A DNA stretch of 64,000 bases from a virus, in the IMG/VR virus record IMGVR_UViG_3300007511_000003, positions 104,901 to 168,900 of that record; one strand, 5' to 3'. Positions 21,380 to 28,616 of the stretch are shown one piece after another. The translations under genes and the position numbers were made by a program. Position 1 is the first letter of the stretch, and each line of letters opens with the position of its first letter. The notes beneath the pieces are model-generated. The model did no database searches. It saw nothing but the letters and a program-made list of their open reading frames with translations, and had not been told where the DNA came from.

Positions 21380-23254
21380 TCAGATACCCAACAGTTCTCG
21401 GCGGTACGCTGGGTTGTCGGCCATCAAGAGGCGGAACTCAGCCATCTGTTTTTTGGAAGGAGCCCCAATCCTAACCATGCGTCGGGTTGATGGATCGAAA
21501 GCTAGAGGACGCAGGTCCTCTGGATCTATCTCTCCCCACCCTTTCAGGTAGGTTACTTGCTTCGGATCCATCTTTGGGCATTGCTTCCGAATCTCGTCTA
21601 CGGTATCCCCGAAATATTTTTTGCTCCTGTGGGTTCCTGCATACCTTGGACCCTGTATGGCGTAAATGAGCCCCCTGTCAAACATCCCTGGTAGGTACTG
21701 TGCAATGAGAGCAAGGATGAGGGTGTTAATATGTCCACCATCGTAGTCGGAGTCTGACAAGAGTATTAAGCGTCCAATACGAAGGTTACCAAGAGGGTCG
21801 GTGTGTCGAGGGTTGAAGCCTAGGACTTTGAGGATGTTCATCACCTCGTCGGATGTGAAGGCCCGGCCCTCCTTGGCCTTCATCACGTTCAAGATCTTAC
21901 CCTTTAGCGGGAGCACGCCTTGGAATTTACGGTGTCTGGCTTGTCGAGCGGATCCCCCGGCTGAGTCCCCTTCCACCAGATAACATTCCCGTTTATGTGC
22001 AGGGCACCCACGGGCAGCGTCAGTATACTTGGACGGGAGAACCGACCCACCTACCTTGGCATTCAGTTTCCTTAACGCCTGTTTATTAAGGGTGAACTCC
22101 TCACGAGCGGCCCGAATGTCTGCCGCTCGCTTACACCAAGCCCGCGCCAGTTTCTTGTTCTTGGTAAAGAACGCTGATAAAACCCCGGCCAGCACATCTT
22201 CAACAGGTTTCTTGGCTCTTGGATCCACCAGCTTCTCTTTTGTCTGCGAAGAGAATTGAGGTTCATCAAGTTTGGCATTCACCAACCCAATGATGCCATC
22301 CCGAAGATCCGGCCCCATGAAAGAATTGCGGCCCTTATATGGCATGAGGGCCTTTGTCAACGCCGCCCAGAGGGCTGTGACCTGGACACCCCCATCAGCG
22401 TTGAGGCTACTGTTGGTGTATGCTTCTACCTTCTCTCCATCATTATTGGTAAAAGAAAGCGCTACGTCAACGTTGGTGTCACGAACGACAAAATGTGGTC
22501 CCTGACTTTGGACCTTCAGTTTTTCGGCCCGAGCGAACAGATAATCTTCAAGGCCCCTCTTAAACCACCAGCTCTTCTTTGTGCCATTGAACGCCAGTTG
22601 GATGCGGAGTCCTTCATTGAGGTAGGCAGTAATCTCGGCCCACTCTTCAATCGGGGTTTTTGACAGCTTAGCCCGCTTATCAAAAATGGTAGGATCGTGC
22701 TCAAAACAGATAACCGTACCAGACTTTGGGCGTGGTACTCTGAAGGGTAGCCTGGGTGGTCCTCCACACGTTCCTACGGCATCCTGTTCCTCTCCTTGGG
22801 CAAAGGTAGTGGTCCACCATTTATGGTTCCTGAAGGTCCATACCTGCATGTACTGAGTAAGGGCGTTCACGACTGTCAAACCAACACCGTGAGTGCCCCT
22901 AGCATTTTTGTAGGCCTTGGCGTCAAACTTCCCTCCGGCATGAAGCTTGGTCAGGATCGTGGTCAGGGTGGAGGTTCCTGTCGAGCGATTTTTCTGGACT
23001 GGGATGCCTGCCCCGTTGTCAATCACCCAGACTCTCTTTTTGTCCACCAATATCATAATGCGATCGTTACGGCCGGCGGCTGCTTCATCCACCGAATTAT
23101 CCGCCACCTCTTTCAACAGCTGGAACAGGCCCTGGCTATTGGTAGGACCCAAATACATGCCGGGACGTTTCCGTATACCCTCGATGGTGCCCAAAGCTTG
23201 GATGTGGCTTTCATCATAGGCCTTGGTACCTCGGTTTCTTGTCGTTCGAGCCAC
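21380..23254 (-). CDS. Type IIA DNA topoisomerase subunit B (GyrB/ParE, T4 gp39-gp60-like), 624 aa
   Basis: ATPase and TOPRIM subunit. The GHKL ATPase shows LLKEVADNSVDEA with the catalytic Glu and Asn, VWVIDNGAGIPV, and TRGTHGVGLTVVNAL. The TOPRIM domain shows ECYLVEGDSAGGSARQ and LILLSDSDYDGGHINTLIL with the metal-binding acidic residues. The length (about 625) equals ParE and is much shorter than GyrB with its insert. Unlike T4, the whole subunit is in one gene. The start is taken as GTG at 23254 because AGGAG is 6 nt before it; an ATG two codons upstream would overlap the ribosome site. It works with the GyrA-like subunit at 16699. Two promoters and a leader hairpin lie upstream. Confidence 0.95.
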   Translation of the reverse strand: MARTTRNRGTKAYDESHIQALGTIEGIRKRPGMYLGPTNSQGLFQLLKEVADNSVDEAAAGRNDRIMILVDKKRVWVIDNGAGIPVQKNRSTGTSTLTTILTKLHAGGKFDAKAYKNARGTHGVGLTVVNALTQYMQVWTFRNHKWWTTTFAQGEEQDAVGTCGGPPRLPFRVPRPKSGTVICFEHDPTIFDKRAKLSKTPIEEWAEITAYLNEGLRIQLAFNGTKKSWWFKRGLEDYLFARAEKLKVQSQGPHFVVRDTNVDVALSFTNNDGEKVEAYTNSSLNADGGVQVTALWAALTKALMPYKGRNSFMGPDLRDGIIGLVNAKLDEPQFSSQTKEKLVDPRAKKPVEDVLAGVLSAFFTKNKKLARAWCKRAADIRAAREEFTLNKQALRKLNAKVGGSVLPSKYTDAARGCPAHKRECYLVEGDSAGGSARQARHRKFQGVLPLKGKILNVMKAKEGRAFTSDEVMNILKVLGFNPRHTDPLGNLRIGRLILLSDSDYDGGHINTLILALIAQYLPGMFDRGLIYAIQGPRYAGTHRSKKYFGDTVDEIRKQCPKMDPKQVTYLKGWGEIDPEDLRPLAFDPSTRRMVRIGAPSKKQMAEFRLLMADNPAYRRELLGI

Positions 23255-23289
23255 TGTCATCTCCTGGCTTGGGTTAATAATCCTTAGTC

Positions 23290-23298
23290 TATTTACAA
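23290..23298 (-). promoter_or_regulatory. TTGTAAATA promoter-like box before gyrB
   Basis: Exact match on the - strand, 36-44 bp upstream of the GTG start and downstream of the leader hairpin, so transcription from here escapes the hairpin. Confidence 0.55.
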
Positions 23299-23304
23299 CT
23301 CAAC

Positions 23305-23335
23305 AAAAAGGCGGCCTATCCCGAAGGATGCCGCC
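23305..23335 (-). terminator. Terminator-like hairpin in the gyrB leader
   Basis: - strand GGCGGC ATCC, TTCG tetraloop, GGAT, bulge AG, GCCGCC, then TTTTT. It lies between the sigma-70 promoter (23355-23383) and the gene, so most transcripts from that promoter should stop after about 40 nt unless antiterminated. Confidence 0.8.
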
Positions 23336-23354
23336 TCCAACACCCTTCATGGGT

Positions 23355-23383
23355 ATTGTAACATAATTTCTTGCGCCTGTCAA
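23355..23383 (-). promoter_or_regulatory. Consensus sigma-70 promoter upstream of gyrB
   Basis: - strand TTGACA (23378-23383), 17 nt, TACAAT (23355-23360). It is followed within about 20 bp by a strong terminator-like hairpin. Confidence 0.8.
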
Positions 23384-23410
23384 GACCACACATAGGTAGA
23401 GCCTCACCAT

Positions 23411-23701
23411 TTAATAAAACCCTCGGTGTGTGAACAGGACGGGGTTAAGGAACACCGAGGTACACTTATCACAAACACGAGCCGCTATCTCCCCCATCTT
23501 AAAGGTGTGGTACTTGCGACCCAAACATATAGGACAACGAAAATTGCTGGAGGCGTGCTTTTCATTGTAGGTGGACAACCTTTTCAACTCTCCCAAAGGT
23601 ATGCGGTTTAATTTTTCCGCCTCCACATCATAGATTCGATCGGCTTCCTGCCTTATTTCCCGTATGCCCAAGAGTCGTTCATTTTCGTCAGGGCCCGCCA
23701 T
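23411..23701 (-). CDS. Hypothetical zinc-binding protein, 96 aa
   Basis: Begins MAGPDENERLLGIREIRQEA; the ATG at 23701 has AAGGAG 9 nt before it, with a GTG at 23710 as alternative. The helical N-terminal half is followed by FRCPICLGRKYHTFKMGE and VCDKCTSVFLNP, a Cys4 zinc ribbon. The gene is coupled to the upstream gene (stop at 23707). Unknown function; a nucleic-acid or polymerase contact is typical for such ribbons. Confidence 0.7.
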   Translation of the reverse strand: MAGPDENERLLGIREIRQEADRIYDVEAEKLNRIPLGELKRLSTYNEKHASSNFRCPICLGRKYHTFKMGEIAARVCDKCTSVFLNPVLFTHRGFY

Positions 23702-23706
23702 GGGTG

Positions 23707-24291
23707 TCACTCCTTATCCAAAAGGAGCTTCACTATTTCAGATGTGGCCTTCACCGAAAAGAAAAAATTGACCTTTATGTTATGGTTCCGAGAACGTTTG
23801 TCTTCCATTTTTACTGTACTGGTTTGCTGTAGATCAACCGATACCTTTATACTGTCAGGTATCAGTGGTTGACCACCTAAGTGAAAGGGTGACAAGGACA
23901 CGCAAACCTGTAATTGTATCACCGCGTCATGGATTTTTTGATTAAGGGTGGTACGGAATATCTTGGATCCCTCCAGGCTGTCCAATGTCTTCCCAGCAAG
24001 GGCTTCTTCCAACATGGAACCCAGGTCCTCGATAACAGCGAATCGAATGGGTATTTTCCCTTTGCTGTATAGCTTGGTAACTCGGGCAACAGCCACCTCC
24101 GAATCTCCCTCAATAGGACGGCTCTTGCTGTCGAGTGCTATCTTCGGTCCTCCATCAGTAGTCCATTGAGGTACACAGAAAGGGCCTTTCGCTTTTGGAT
24201 GGGTACGAAAACTGGTAATAAGGAGTTGACGTTCCTGGAACCTTCCTGTGATCCAATCTGACATAAAAGTAAAGGCTGCTTGAACATTCAT
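23707..24291 (-). CDS. Hypothetical protein, 194 aa
   Basis: The start at 24291 (MNVQAAFTFMSDWITG) follows AAGGG; upstream in-frame codons would extend into the terminator hairpin. Mixed alpha/beta protein with basic stretches (KMEDKRSRNHNIKVNFFFSV) and a helical end. No motif was recognised. A recombination or DNA-metabolism role would suit the neighbourhood, but nothing in the sequence shows it. Confidence 0.65.
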   Translation of the reverse strand: MNVQAAFTFMSDWITGRFQERQLLITSFRTHPKAKGPFCVPQWTTDGGPKIALDSKSRPIEGDSEVAVARVTKLYSKGKIPIRFAVIEDLGSMLEEALAGKTLDSLEGSKIFRTTLNQKIHDAVIQLQVCVSLSPFHLGGQPLIPDSIKVSVDLQQTSTVKMEDKRSRNHNIKVNFFFSVKATSEIVKLLLDKE

Positions 24292-24312
24292 TGGTATACC
24301 CTTCTTAGTGAT

Positions 24313-24354
24313 AAGGGGACCCCTTAACCTATGTACAAACCTGGGGGTCCCCTT
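24313..24354 (-). terminator. Terminator after the 24396 gene
   Basis: AAGGGGACCCC / GGGGTCCCCTT, 11 perfect base pairs around a 20-nt loop, between the 24396 stop and the next start at 24291. Confidence 0.75.
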
Positions 24355-24395
24355 TATCTTTCCGCGTACGGTGATGAAAGACGCGCTTACAAACA

Positions 24396-24860
24396 TCAAG
24401 AGCCAGTGGGTTGCGGTTCCTCCTGGCTGGGGGTTTCCCCATCAACAAGGGAAATGTCCACCACCTTTTGGAGGCCCATCTGGAACACGCGTTCTGAAAC
24501 ACGAGGCCCCAGCTTTTTCAACTTCTGGCAAATTTTCCCCAACCGCGAGGGGTCGGCATCCAGGAGGGCCTCGACGAAGCCATCGCTGGCTTTGTCAAAA
24601 TCGGTACCCACATAACCCTCCGTTGTGGCCGCAGGACATTGGTGGTTCCCTTGTGAAAAATGGCATTCATCGTAGGTCTTTTCTTCATGATCGAAAAGGT
24701 ATTTGCACTGGGTACACTCCTTGCGGTACAATAACAAGGCATCCTTTTTGACCTGTTGCTGGGCGTTCTCTTGTGTGATGGCATCGGCCTCGGGTTCCGG
24801 CCGATCATCGACGTTTTCAGCTACCTCCTGAGGAGGGGTTTTTATTTCGGCATTAGGCAT
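24396..24860 (-). CDS. Hypothetical zinc-binding protein, 154 aa
   Basis: Acidic disordered N-terminus (about 1-38) followed by ECTQCKYLFDHEEK, TYDECHFSQGNHQCPA, which gives a Cys/His cluster likely to bind zinc, then a helical C-terminal part with a Pro/Gln tail. It lies downstream of the acidic 24944 gene, and terminators stand on both sides, so it is probably read through from that gene or weakly expressed. Function unknown. Confidence 0.65.
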   Translation of the reverse strand: MPNAEIKTPPQEVAENVDDRPEPEADAITQENAQQQVKKDALLLYRKECTQCKYLFDHEEKTYDECHFSQGNHQCPAATTEGYVGTDFDKASDGFVEALLDADPSRLGKICQKLKKLGPRVSERVFQMGLQKVVDISLVDGETPSQEEPQPTGS

Positions 24861-24888
24861 AACGTTTTTCCACCAAGGTGAGGGAAGA

Positions 24889-24917
24889 CGGGAGGGGTAA
24901 AACCGCTACCCCTCCCG
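24889..24917 (-). terminator. Terminator after the acidic low-complexity gene
   Basis: CGGGAGGGGTA / TACCCCTCCCG, 11 base pairs around a 7-nt loop, 27 bp past the stop of the 24944 gene. Confidence 0.75.
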
Positions 24918-24943
24918 ACAAATCAGTAAGACCCTGTTAAGGT

Positions 24944-25735
24944 CTACCAGTCACCGTGGCCGTCTTCACCCTCATCATCTTCACCTTCGTAGTCACCGTC
25001 TTCACCCTCATCTCCGTCGTAATCGGCCTCGGGTTCCGGTTCCTTCTTCTTGCGGCGGCTGGAAGTCGAAGCCTTGGAAGAACGACTCCGCTTGGGCTTC
25101 TCCTCCTCAGCAGGCTCTTCGTCACCCTCGTAGTCACCGTCTTCACCCTCATCTCCGTCGTAATCGGCCTCGGGTTCCGGCTCCTTCTTCTTACGACTCC
25201 GCTTGGGCTTCTCTTCCCCAGCGTCCTCTTCTTTGGACTTCCTGCTCCGACGGCTGGAGGAAGACTTCCGCCCCTCCCCGTCCTCTTCCATCACCACCGT
25301 GGTACCCTCGGCAGGAACCTGGATTTCGGAACCGTCTTCCAAGGTACAAAGGAATCCAGCTTCGGTGGCGGTAACTTCACTGGCCAAGAAGCTCTCGACC
25401 TGCACCGGCAGATCATTCCGCTTGATGACACCGGCATCGGCCTTGCCGTCAGCACCCGACATGGAGGCAATCACGCTGTTGTGGACCATCTGGTTGAGTA
25501 CCTTGCTCGACCCTGGCTTACTGTGACGGATGGTAGCAGCGTTCTCATCGGCGGAGGTAATGGTACCTGGTTGCCGACGATTGGCGCCAAGGGCCGTCAA
25601 ACCGATAGGGCTAACCGTGTTGACCTGCCACATCCCCTGGGCCCGTTGCCGACGGCTCGGGCGACGATTGCGGGAAGAGGTTTTGGAGGCAGTGGTTTTT
25701 TTGCTGCTGCTGGAACTGCTGGAACGTCGTGCCAT
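24944..25735 (-). CDS. Low-complexity protein with duplicated acidic tail, 263 aa
   Basis: Three parts. A basic Ser/Arg/Lys N-terminus of about 35 residues (MARRSSSSSSSKKTTAS) is followed by a folded beta-rich core (about 36-150). A charged tail then carries two copies of KKKEPEPEADYDGDEGEDGD separated by a Ser/Lys/Arg spacer. The tail DNA is duplicated as well, so it grew by recent tandem duplication. Such plus/minus-charged architecture suits a nucleic-acid-binding or phase-separating protein, but no family was recognised. It is transcribed from a consensus promoter about 175 bp upstream that shares its 5' leader with two other genes. Confidence 0.7.
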   Translation of the reverse strand: MARRSSSSSSSKKTTASKTSSRNRRPSRRQRAQGMWQVNTVSPIGLTALGANRRQPGTITSADENAATIRHSKPGSSKVLNQMVHNSVIASMSGADGKADAGVIKRNDLPVQVESFLASEVTATEAGFLCTLEDGSEIQVPAEGTTVVMEEDGEGRKSSSSRRSRKSKEEDAGEEKPKRSRKKKEPEPEADYDGDEGEDGDYEGDEEPAEEEKPKRSRSSKASTSSRRKKKEPEPEADYDGDEGEDGDYEGEDDEGEDGHGDW

Positions 25736-25908
25736 GGTTGGCTTCTCCTTTGAAAGTGGAATGAGCTTTCGGCTCTGTAAAACATCAACTGTAGTACTAC
25801 ATCGTGTGACTGTTCTTTGCTTTCCCTAAACTTACTGTTTAATGTTTATCTGTGTCGGCCCTCCTTATGTTCTCCTCGTTTACACCTGCTGCCCTAACGC
25901 TCGCCTAC

Positions 25909-25937
25909 ATTGTATCGAATCCTTGGGCGCCTGTCAA
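25909..25937 (-). promoter_or_regulatory. Consensus sigma-70 promoter with conserved downstream element
   Basis: - strand TTGACA (25932-25937), 17 nt, TACAAT (25909-25914), then GTAGGCGAGCGTTAGGG. The element after the -10 box matches those at 20770 and 33458. Confidence 0.85.
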
Positions 25938-26037
25938 GGAAAAAATCCTGCATCACATCCCTACGATTCTCAGCAAGTTAGGCACAACGCCTCGGCCCAA
26001 CAAACCATGCCTTGCAAAAATCCTTGCTTACACCTTC

Positions 26038-26046
26038 TATTTACAA
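26038..26046 (-). promoter_or_regulatory. TTGTAAATA promoter-like box
   Basis: Exact match on the - strand, 62 bp past the stop of the 26108 gene and about 300 bp before the 24944 gene, farther than usual. Confidence 0.4.
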
Positions 26047-26107
26047 CGTTGGGCTCAAATCTGGTCAGAAAGCCCTGGATTAAAAAATTTCATTGGATAA
26101 CACGACG

Positions 26108-26962
26108 TTAGGCACCCACAAAGAACCTAGGTACCAATTCACAACGAGATGGCAGAGAAGACCTCTCAAGGGAGTGGCCCTGTAACCGGTGCAAACGGCG
26201 CCCTCTTTGGCTCCAATACAGGAAGGGTGCAGCCAAGACCGGTGCTAGGTGCCTGTTAGAAGTCAGACACAAGTCCAAAATATGGGCTTCATTTTCACAA
26301 AACGTAACTATCGCCGCACCCTGCACTGTTGTTTGGGCTTTATCCAGCAACACCAGTATGCCTTGTTCTCTGATATGAATGTCCTTCAAAAGGACCTTTA
26401 AATAAGGCTGGGAAGTGTTACCCCGCTTGGTGTCCTCCAAGCGCCGTAAAGCATATACCTCTGTCAGGTCAAAATCTTGGATAAGTTGGGCACGGCTACG
26501 AGGACTCTCGGCTATGCGTAATCTACCAGAGTCTAACAGCTTTTGGGTCCTTGTATAAACAGAGGACCCAACATCCAACTCATGTATGTAGTGGCGGGCG
26601 GTCCCGGAGAACTGGAAGGTAGGTATGTTCATCCCTGATAATACCCTCTGTTCTTCCCTTGTCCAAAAAGGTGCTATGAATTTGCTTAAAAGTTCGAACC
26701 CATGCGGAGGCATTAGGCCGCGCATGTTAGACACCAAAGGGATGGATACATCTTGCACTACACCTATGGCTACGGTAAAAGGTTCCTGATCCAATAAATG
26801 ACTTAAACATTGGAGGCGCTCTAGTGACAGCATCAAATTGTGTAGCGTATCCACGGTCGGGGCATACCTGTGGTGGTTGGTACGTTCAATCCATGTATCC
26901 AGACCCCCCACTATAAGTGACCAATCCGCACGTATGGCTTCAGCACCAATAATAACGTTCAT
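26108..26962 (-). CDS. Hypothetical protein, 284 aa
   Basis: The start at 26962 (MNVIIGAEAIRADWSLIVGG) is preferred over one 54 nt upstream. The N-terminal two thirds are helical with scattered Trp/His. The C-terminal third (GILVLLDKAQTTVQGAAIVT, then ILDLCLTSN) has a strand pattern reminiscent of a GNAT acetyltransferase core, but the acetyl-CoA loop is not clear. It overlaps the ligase-like gene by 23 nt and is in its operon. Function not assigned. Confidence 0.65.
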   Translation of the reverse strand: MNVIIGAEAIRADWSLIVGGLDTWIERTNHHRYAPTVDTLHNLMLSLERLQCLSHLLDQEPFTVAIGVVQDVSIPLVSNMRGLMPPHGFELLSKFIAPFWTREEQRVLSGMNIPTFQFSGTARHYIHELDVGSSVYTRTQKLLDSGRLRIAESPRSRAQLIQDFDLTEVYALRRLEDTKRGNTSQPYLKVLLKDIHIREQGILVLLDKAQTTVQGAAIVTFCENEAHILDLCLTSNRHLAPVLAAPFLYWSQRGRRLHRLQGHSLERSSLPSRCELVPRFFVGA

Positions 26963-27668
26963 CAGTTTTCCAAATGTAATGTGAAGGACTCTGGTTTTTA
27001 TGGGTACGTAGGTCAACGCTATTGACCTCTAATACCAGACCAGACGTAGGATAGGGAAATTGTGGACTGTCAAGGCGCCCAAACACCTTTTGTAAACGGG
27101 CCTCCACTGTTGCGAGTGATAAGGTTCCTATGTCTCGACACAAGAAAGCAGGAGAGGCATGAGGTGTCAGGAAGGGTACACCCGCAAGTAAGTCTAACTC
27201 ACCTAGCCTGTTTATAAGTTCCTTTTCCGGTGTCCTGAGGCTATGAGCCGCGAACGCCAAATAGCGTGTCCTCCTCACCCAGATTTGCTCATCCTGTTGC
27301 GTCACGGTTGCATGTAGGGCACCTAAAGTAGCGAGTCCTAACGTTCCCTTGAACAAGTGTCTGTCTACGGTCAAGGTCCCAAATACGGATATCCTAGGTT
27401 CCTTAAACCCACCAAACACCTTACCCTTGGCAATCAACCGTTGTGGCAACAAAGGACCCAGACGTTCGGTAAAGCACGCTTCTTGTCCAAGGGAGTTCAT
27501 GTACACCACCCTATCAAGTTTGTATTTGTCGTAACGTACTTCCAGTGGGAGCCCTTGCAGGACAGGGCGCACTAACAGGTAACACTTACCCGTGCTCTTG
27601 GACTGTAAAGTGGAAAGAAAATTGTGGAGCCCTTCTCTTTTTTGTTGGTTTAAAGAAAACATGGACAC
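26940..27668 (-). CDS. NAD+-dependent DNA ligase-like adenylation domain, 242 aa
   Basis: The order of LigA nucleotidyltransferase motifs is visible: motif I as YKLDRVVYMNSLG (LigA: KxDGLAxSLxYxxG) with Lys50 in the AMP-accepting position; a strand PRISVFGTLTV where LigA has the RGE motif; FPYPTSGLVLEVNSVD for motif IV (LigA: IDGVVIKVN); and PSHYIWKTD for motif V (LigA: WAIAYKFP). The OB, zinc, HhH and BRCT domains of full LigA (about 670 aa) are absent. Motif I has Arg instead of Gly, and the motif III Glu is not obvious, so activity is doubtful. It could be half of a split ligase, as in phage T5, or a non-ligase nucleotidyltransferase. A TTGTAAATA box lies 46-54 bp upstream. Confidence 0.5.
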   Translation of the reverse strand: MSMFSLNQQKREGLHNFLSTLQSKSTGKCYLLVRPVLQGLPLEVRYDKYKLDRVVYMNSLGQEACFTERLGPLLPQRLIAKGKVFGGFKEPRISVFGTLTVDRHLFKGTLGLATLGALHATVTQQDEQIWVRRTRYLAFAAHSLRTPEKELINRLGELDLLAGVPFLTPHASPAFLCRDIGTLSLATVEARLQKVFGRLDSPQFPYPTSGLVLEVNSVDLRTHKNQSPSHYIWKTDERYYWC

Positions 27669-27713
27669 CTCGATAAAAATTTTTGGGTACCTAATGATAT
27701 GCGACCTACCGTC

Positions 27714-27722
27714 TATTTACAA
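27714..27722 (-). promoter_or_regulatory. TTGTAAATA promoter-like box before the ligase-like gene
   Basis: Exact match on the - strand, 46-54 bp upstream of the ATG at 27668 and directed at it. Confidence 0.55.
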
Positions 27723-28216
27723 GAAAATTTCCATTTTAGGGTTGGTCAAATCTTGATCTTATTTGGACAATTTTTCAATGAATTTGGTATGGCGTAAAAT
27801 GAGGTTGAAAACCAAAACGTATAGGGTATAAGAGAAACTTAGGGCACCACATAAAGGGAGGTGGGGCCTATGAAGGAAGGGCGGGTAGAAAGTTAAGATC
27901 CAAAATCGGTTCAAACTTGGAAAAGCGGGATTTCAGAATACCTCTTAATCCAGTATAAATACCGAAAGGATAAAGCGAATAGGTTGAAGGATTTTGGTCA
28001 AAAATCGTGATCCACAAGAAAATCTTTACCAAACCAAATCCTGCCTATCCAATTAATCCAAGGTAACGTCTGAGGTTAATGATAGGTAAAAAGCATATGG
28101 GTACCACCACTTGGGAGAACTATATAGAAGTAGCGAGTCGGGCCAGCGGGTATTGGTTTCTAACATTGGGACTGGATCTCACAAGGGACATGGATCTAAA
28201 GATATCCAAAAACCCT
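27723..28216. other. AT-rich non-coding tract
   Basis: About 500 bp of purine-biased, AT-rich sequence without a convincing gene, unusual in this tightly packed genome. It contains repeated GGTT/CAAA-type words (TTGGTCAAA, GGTTCAAAC, TTTTGGTCAAA) but no perfect long repeat. With the hairpins that follow it could be a replication origin or an RNA gene. Confidence 0.45.
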
Positions 28217-28300
28217 AGGGTATACCCTGTTACAGAAGGCGTCGCGGCGCGGAGCGCGTGCGCCTTCTGGTGGACTAAGGACCGTCCCCACTCATCCTAG
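28079..28300 (+). CDS. Doubtful small reading frame, 73 aa
   Basis: ATG at 28079 preceded by GAGG 4 nt away. It encodes MIGKKHMGTTTWENYIEVAS and then a hydrophobic stretch (GYWFLTLGLDL). The frame runs through the first hairpin and into the 25-bp inverted repeat, which argues against coding. Listed because of the ribosome site only. Confidence 0.25.
   Translation: MIGKKHMGTTTWENYIEVASRASGYWFLTLGLDLTRDMDLKISKNPRVYPVTEGVAARSACAFWWTKDRPHSS
28217..28269. repeat. Hairpin 1 of the 28.2-28.4 kb array
   Basis: The palindrome AGGGTATACCCT (28217-28228) is followed by CAGAAGGCG / CGCCTTCTG (28233-28241, 28261-28269) enclosing a very GC-rich loop with further CGCG pairing. Confidence 0.75.
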
Positions 28301-28370
28301 ACATGTAAAATTGGATACCACCTCTTCCTCCATTTGGTAGGTTCAATGTCTAGGATGAGTGGGGACGGTC
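28280..28370. repeat. Hairpin 2: perfect 25-bp inverted repeat
   Basis: Arms 28280-28304 and 28346-28370 are exact reverse complements over 25 bp (left arm begins GACCGTCCCCACTCATCC), around a 41-nt loop. It is the longest perfect inverted repeat noticed in the window. Confidence 0.95.
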
Positions 28371-28381
28371 AAGGATAGAAA

Positions 28382-28421
28382 GAGATGTAGGCTGTCGCTA
28401 CGCTCCAGGCGCCTACATCTC
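28382..28421. repeat. Hairpin 3 of the array
   Basis: GAGATGTAGGC / GCCTACATCTC, 11 perfect base pairs around an 18-nt loop, 12 bp after hairpin 2. Confidence 0.85.
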
Positions 28422-28425
28422 CCTC

Positions 28426-28444
28426 CAGTAGGGCGTAGCCCTGG
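28426..28444. repeat. Hairpin 4 of the array
   Basis: CCAG-T-AGGGC, loop GTA, GCCCT-GG: a short strong hairpin directly after hairpin 3. Confidence 0.65.
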
Positions 28445-28562
28445 TGTTTAGGTAAGGAAAGAAATTTAAGACCTCCTCCAGAATCGGAGTAATCACCACT
28501 GGGTCTGACTAATTTAAAATTGAAGATGGTTGATTTGCGGTGTACCGCCCTACTCTAATTTC

Positions 28563-28571
28563 TTGTAAATA
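28563..28571 (+). promoter_or_regulatory. TTGTAAATA promoter-like box before the polymerase gene
   Basis: Exact match on the + strand, 46-54 bp upstream of the ATG at 28617. A 13-nt direct repeat GAATGAGGATGGT (28578-28590, 28604-28616) follows, the second copy providing the ribosome site. Confidence 0.6.
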
Positions 28572-28616
28572 AATTGGGAATGAGGATGGTCACAATCAAC
28601 CGTGAATGAGGATGGT

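Larger units (their letters stand above)
25736..26107. other. Intergenic leader region, 372 bp
   Basis: Contains the sigma-70 promoter at 25909-25937, the TTGTAAATA box at 26038-26046 and an about 170-nt untranslated leader of the 24944 gene. Two + strand frames of 82-89 codons cross it but lack ribosome sites and run over the promoter, so they were not called. Confidence 0.6.

Noticed and set aside
24956-25753. + strand frame of 265 codons opposite the low-complexity gene
   Set aside because: It is produced by the repetitive codons of the real - strand gene; there is no start signal.
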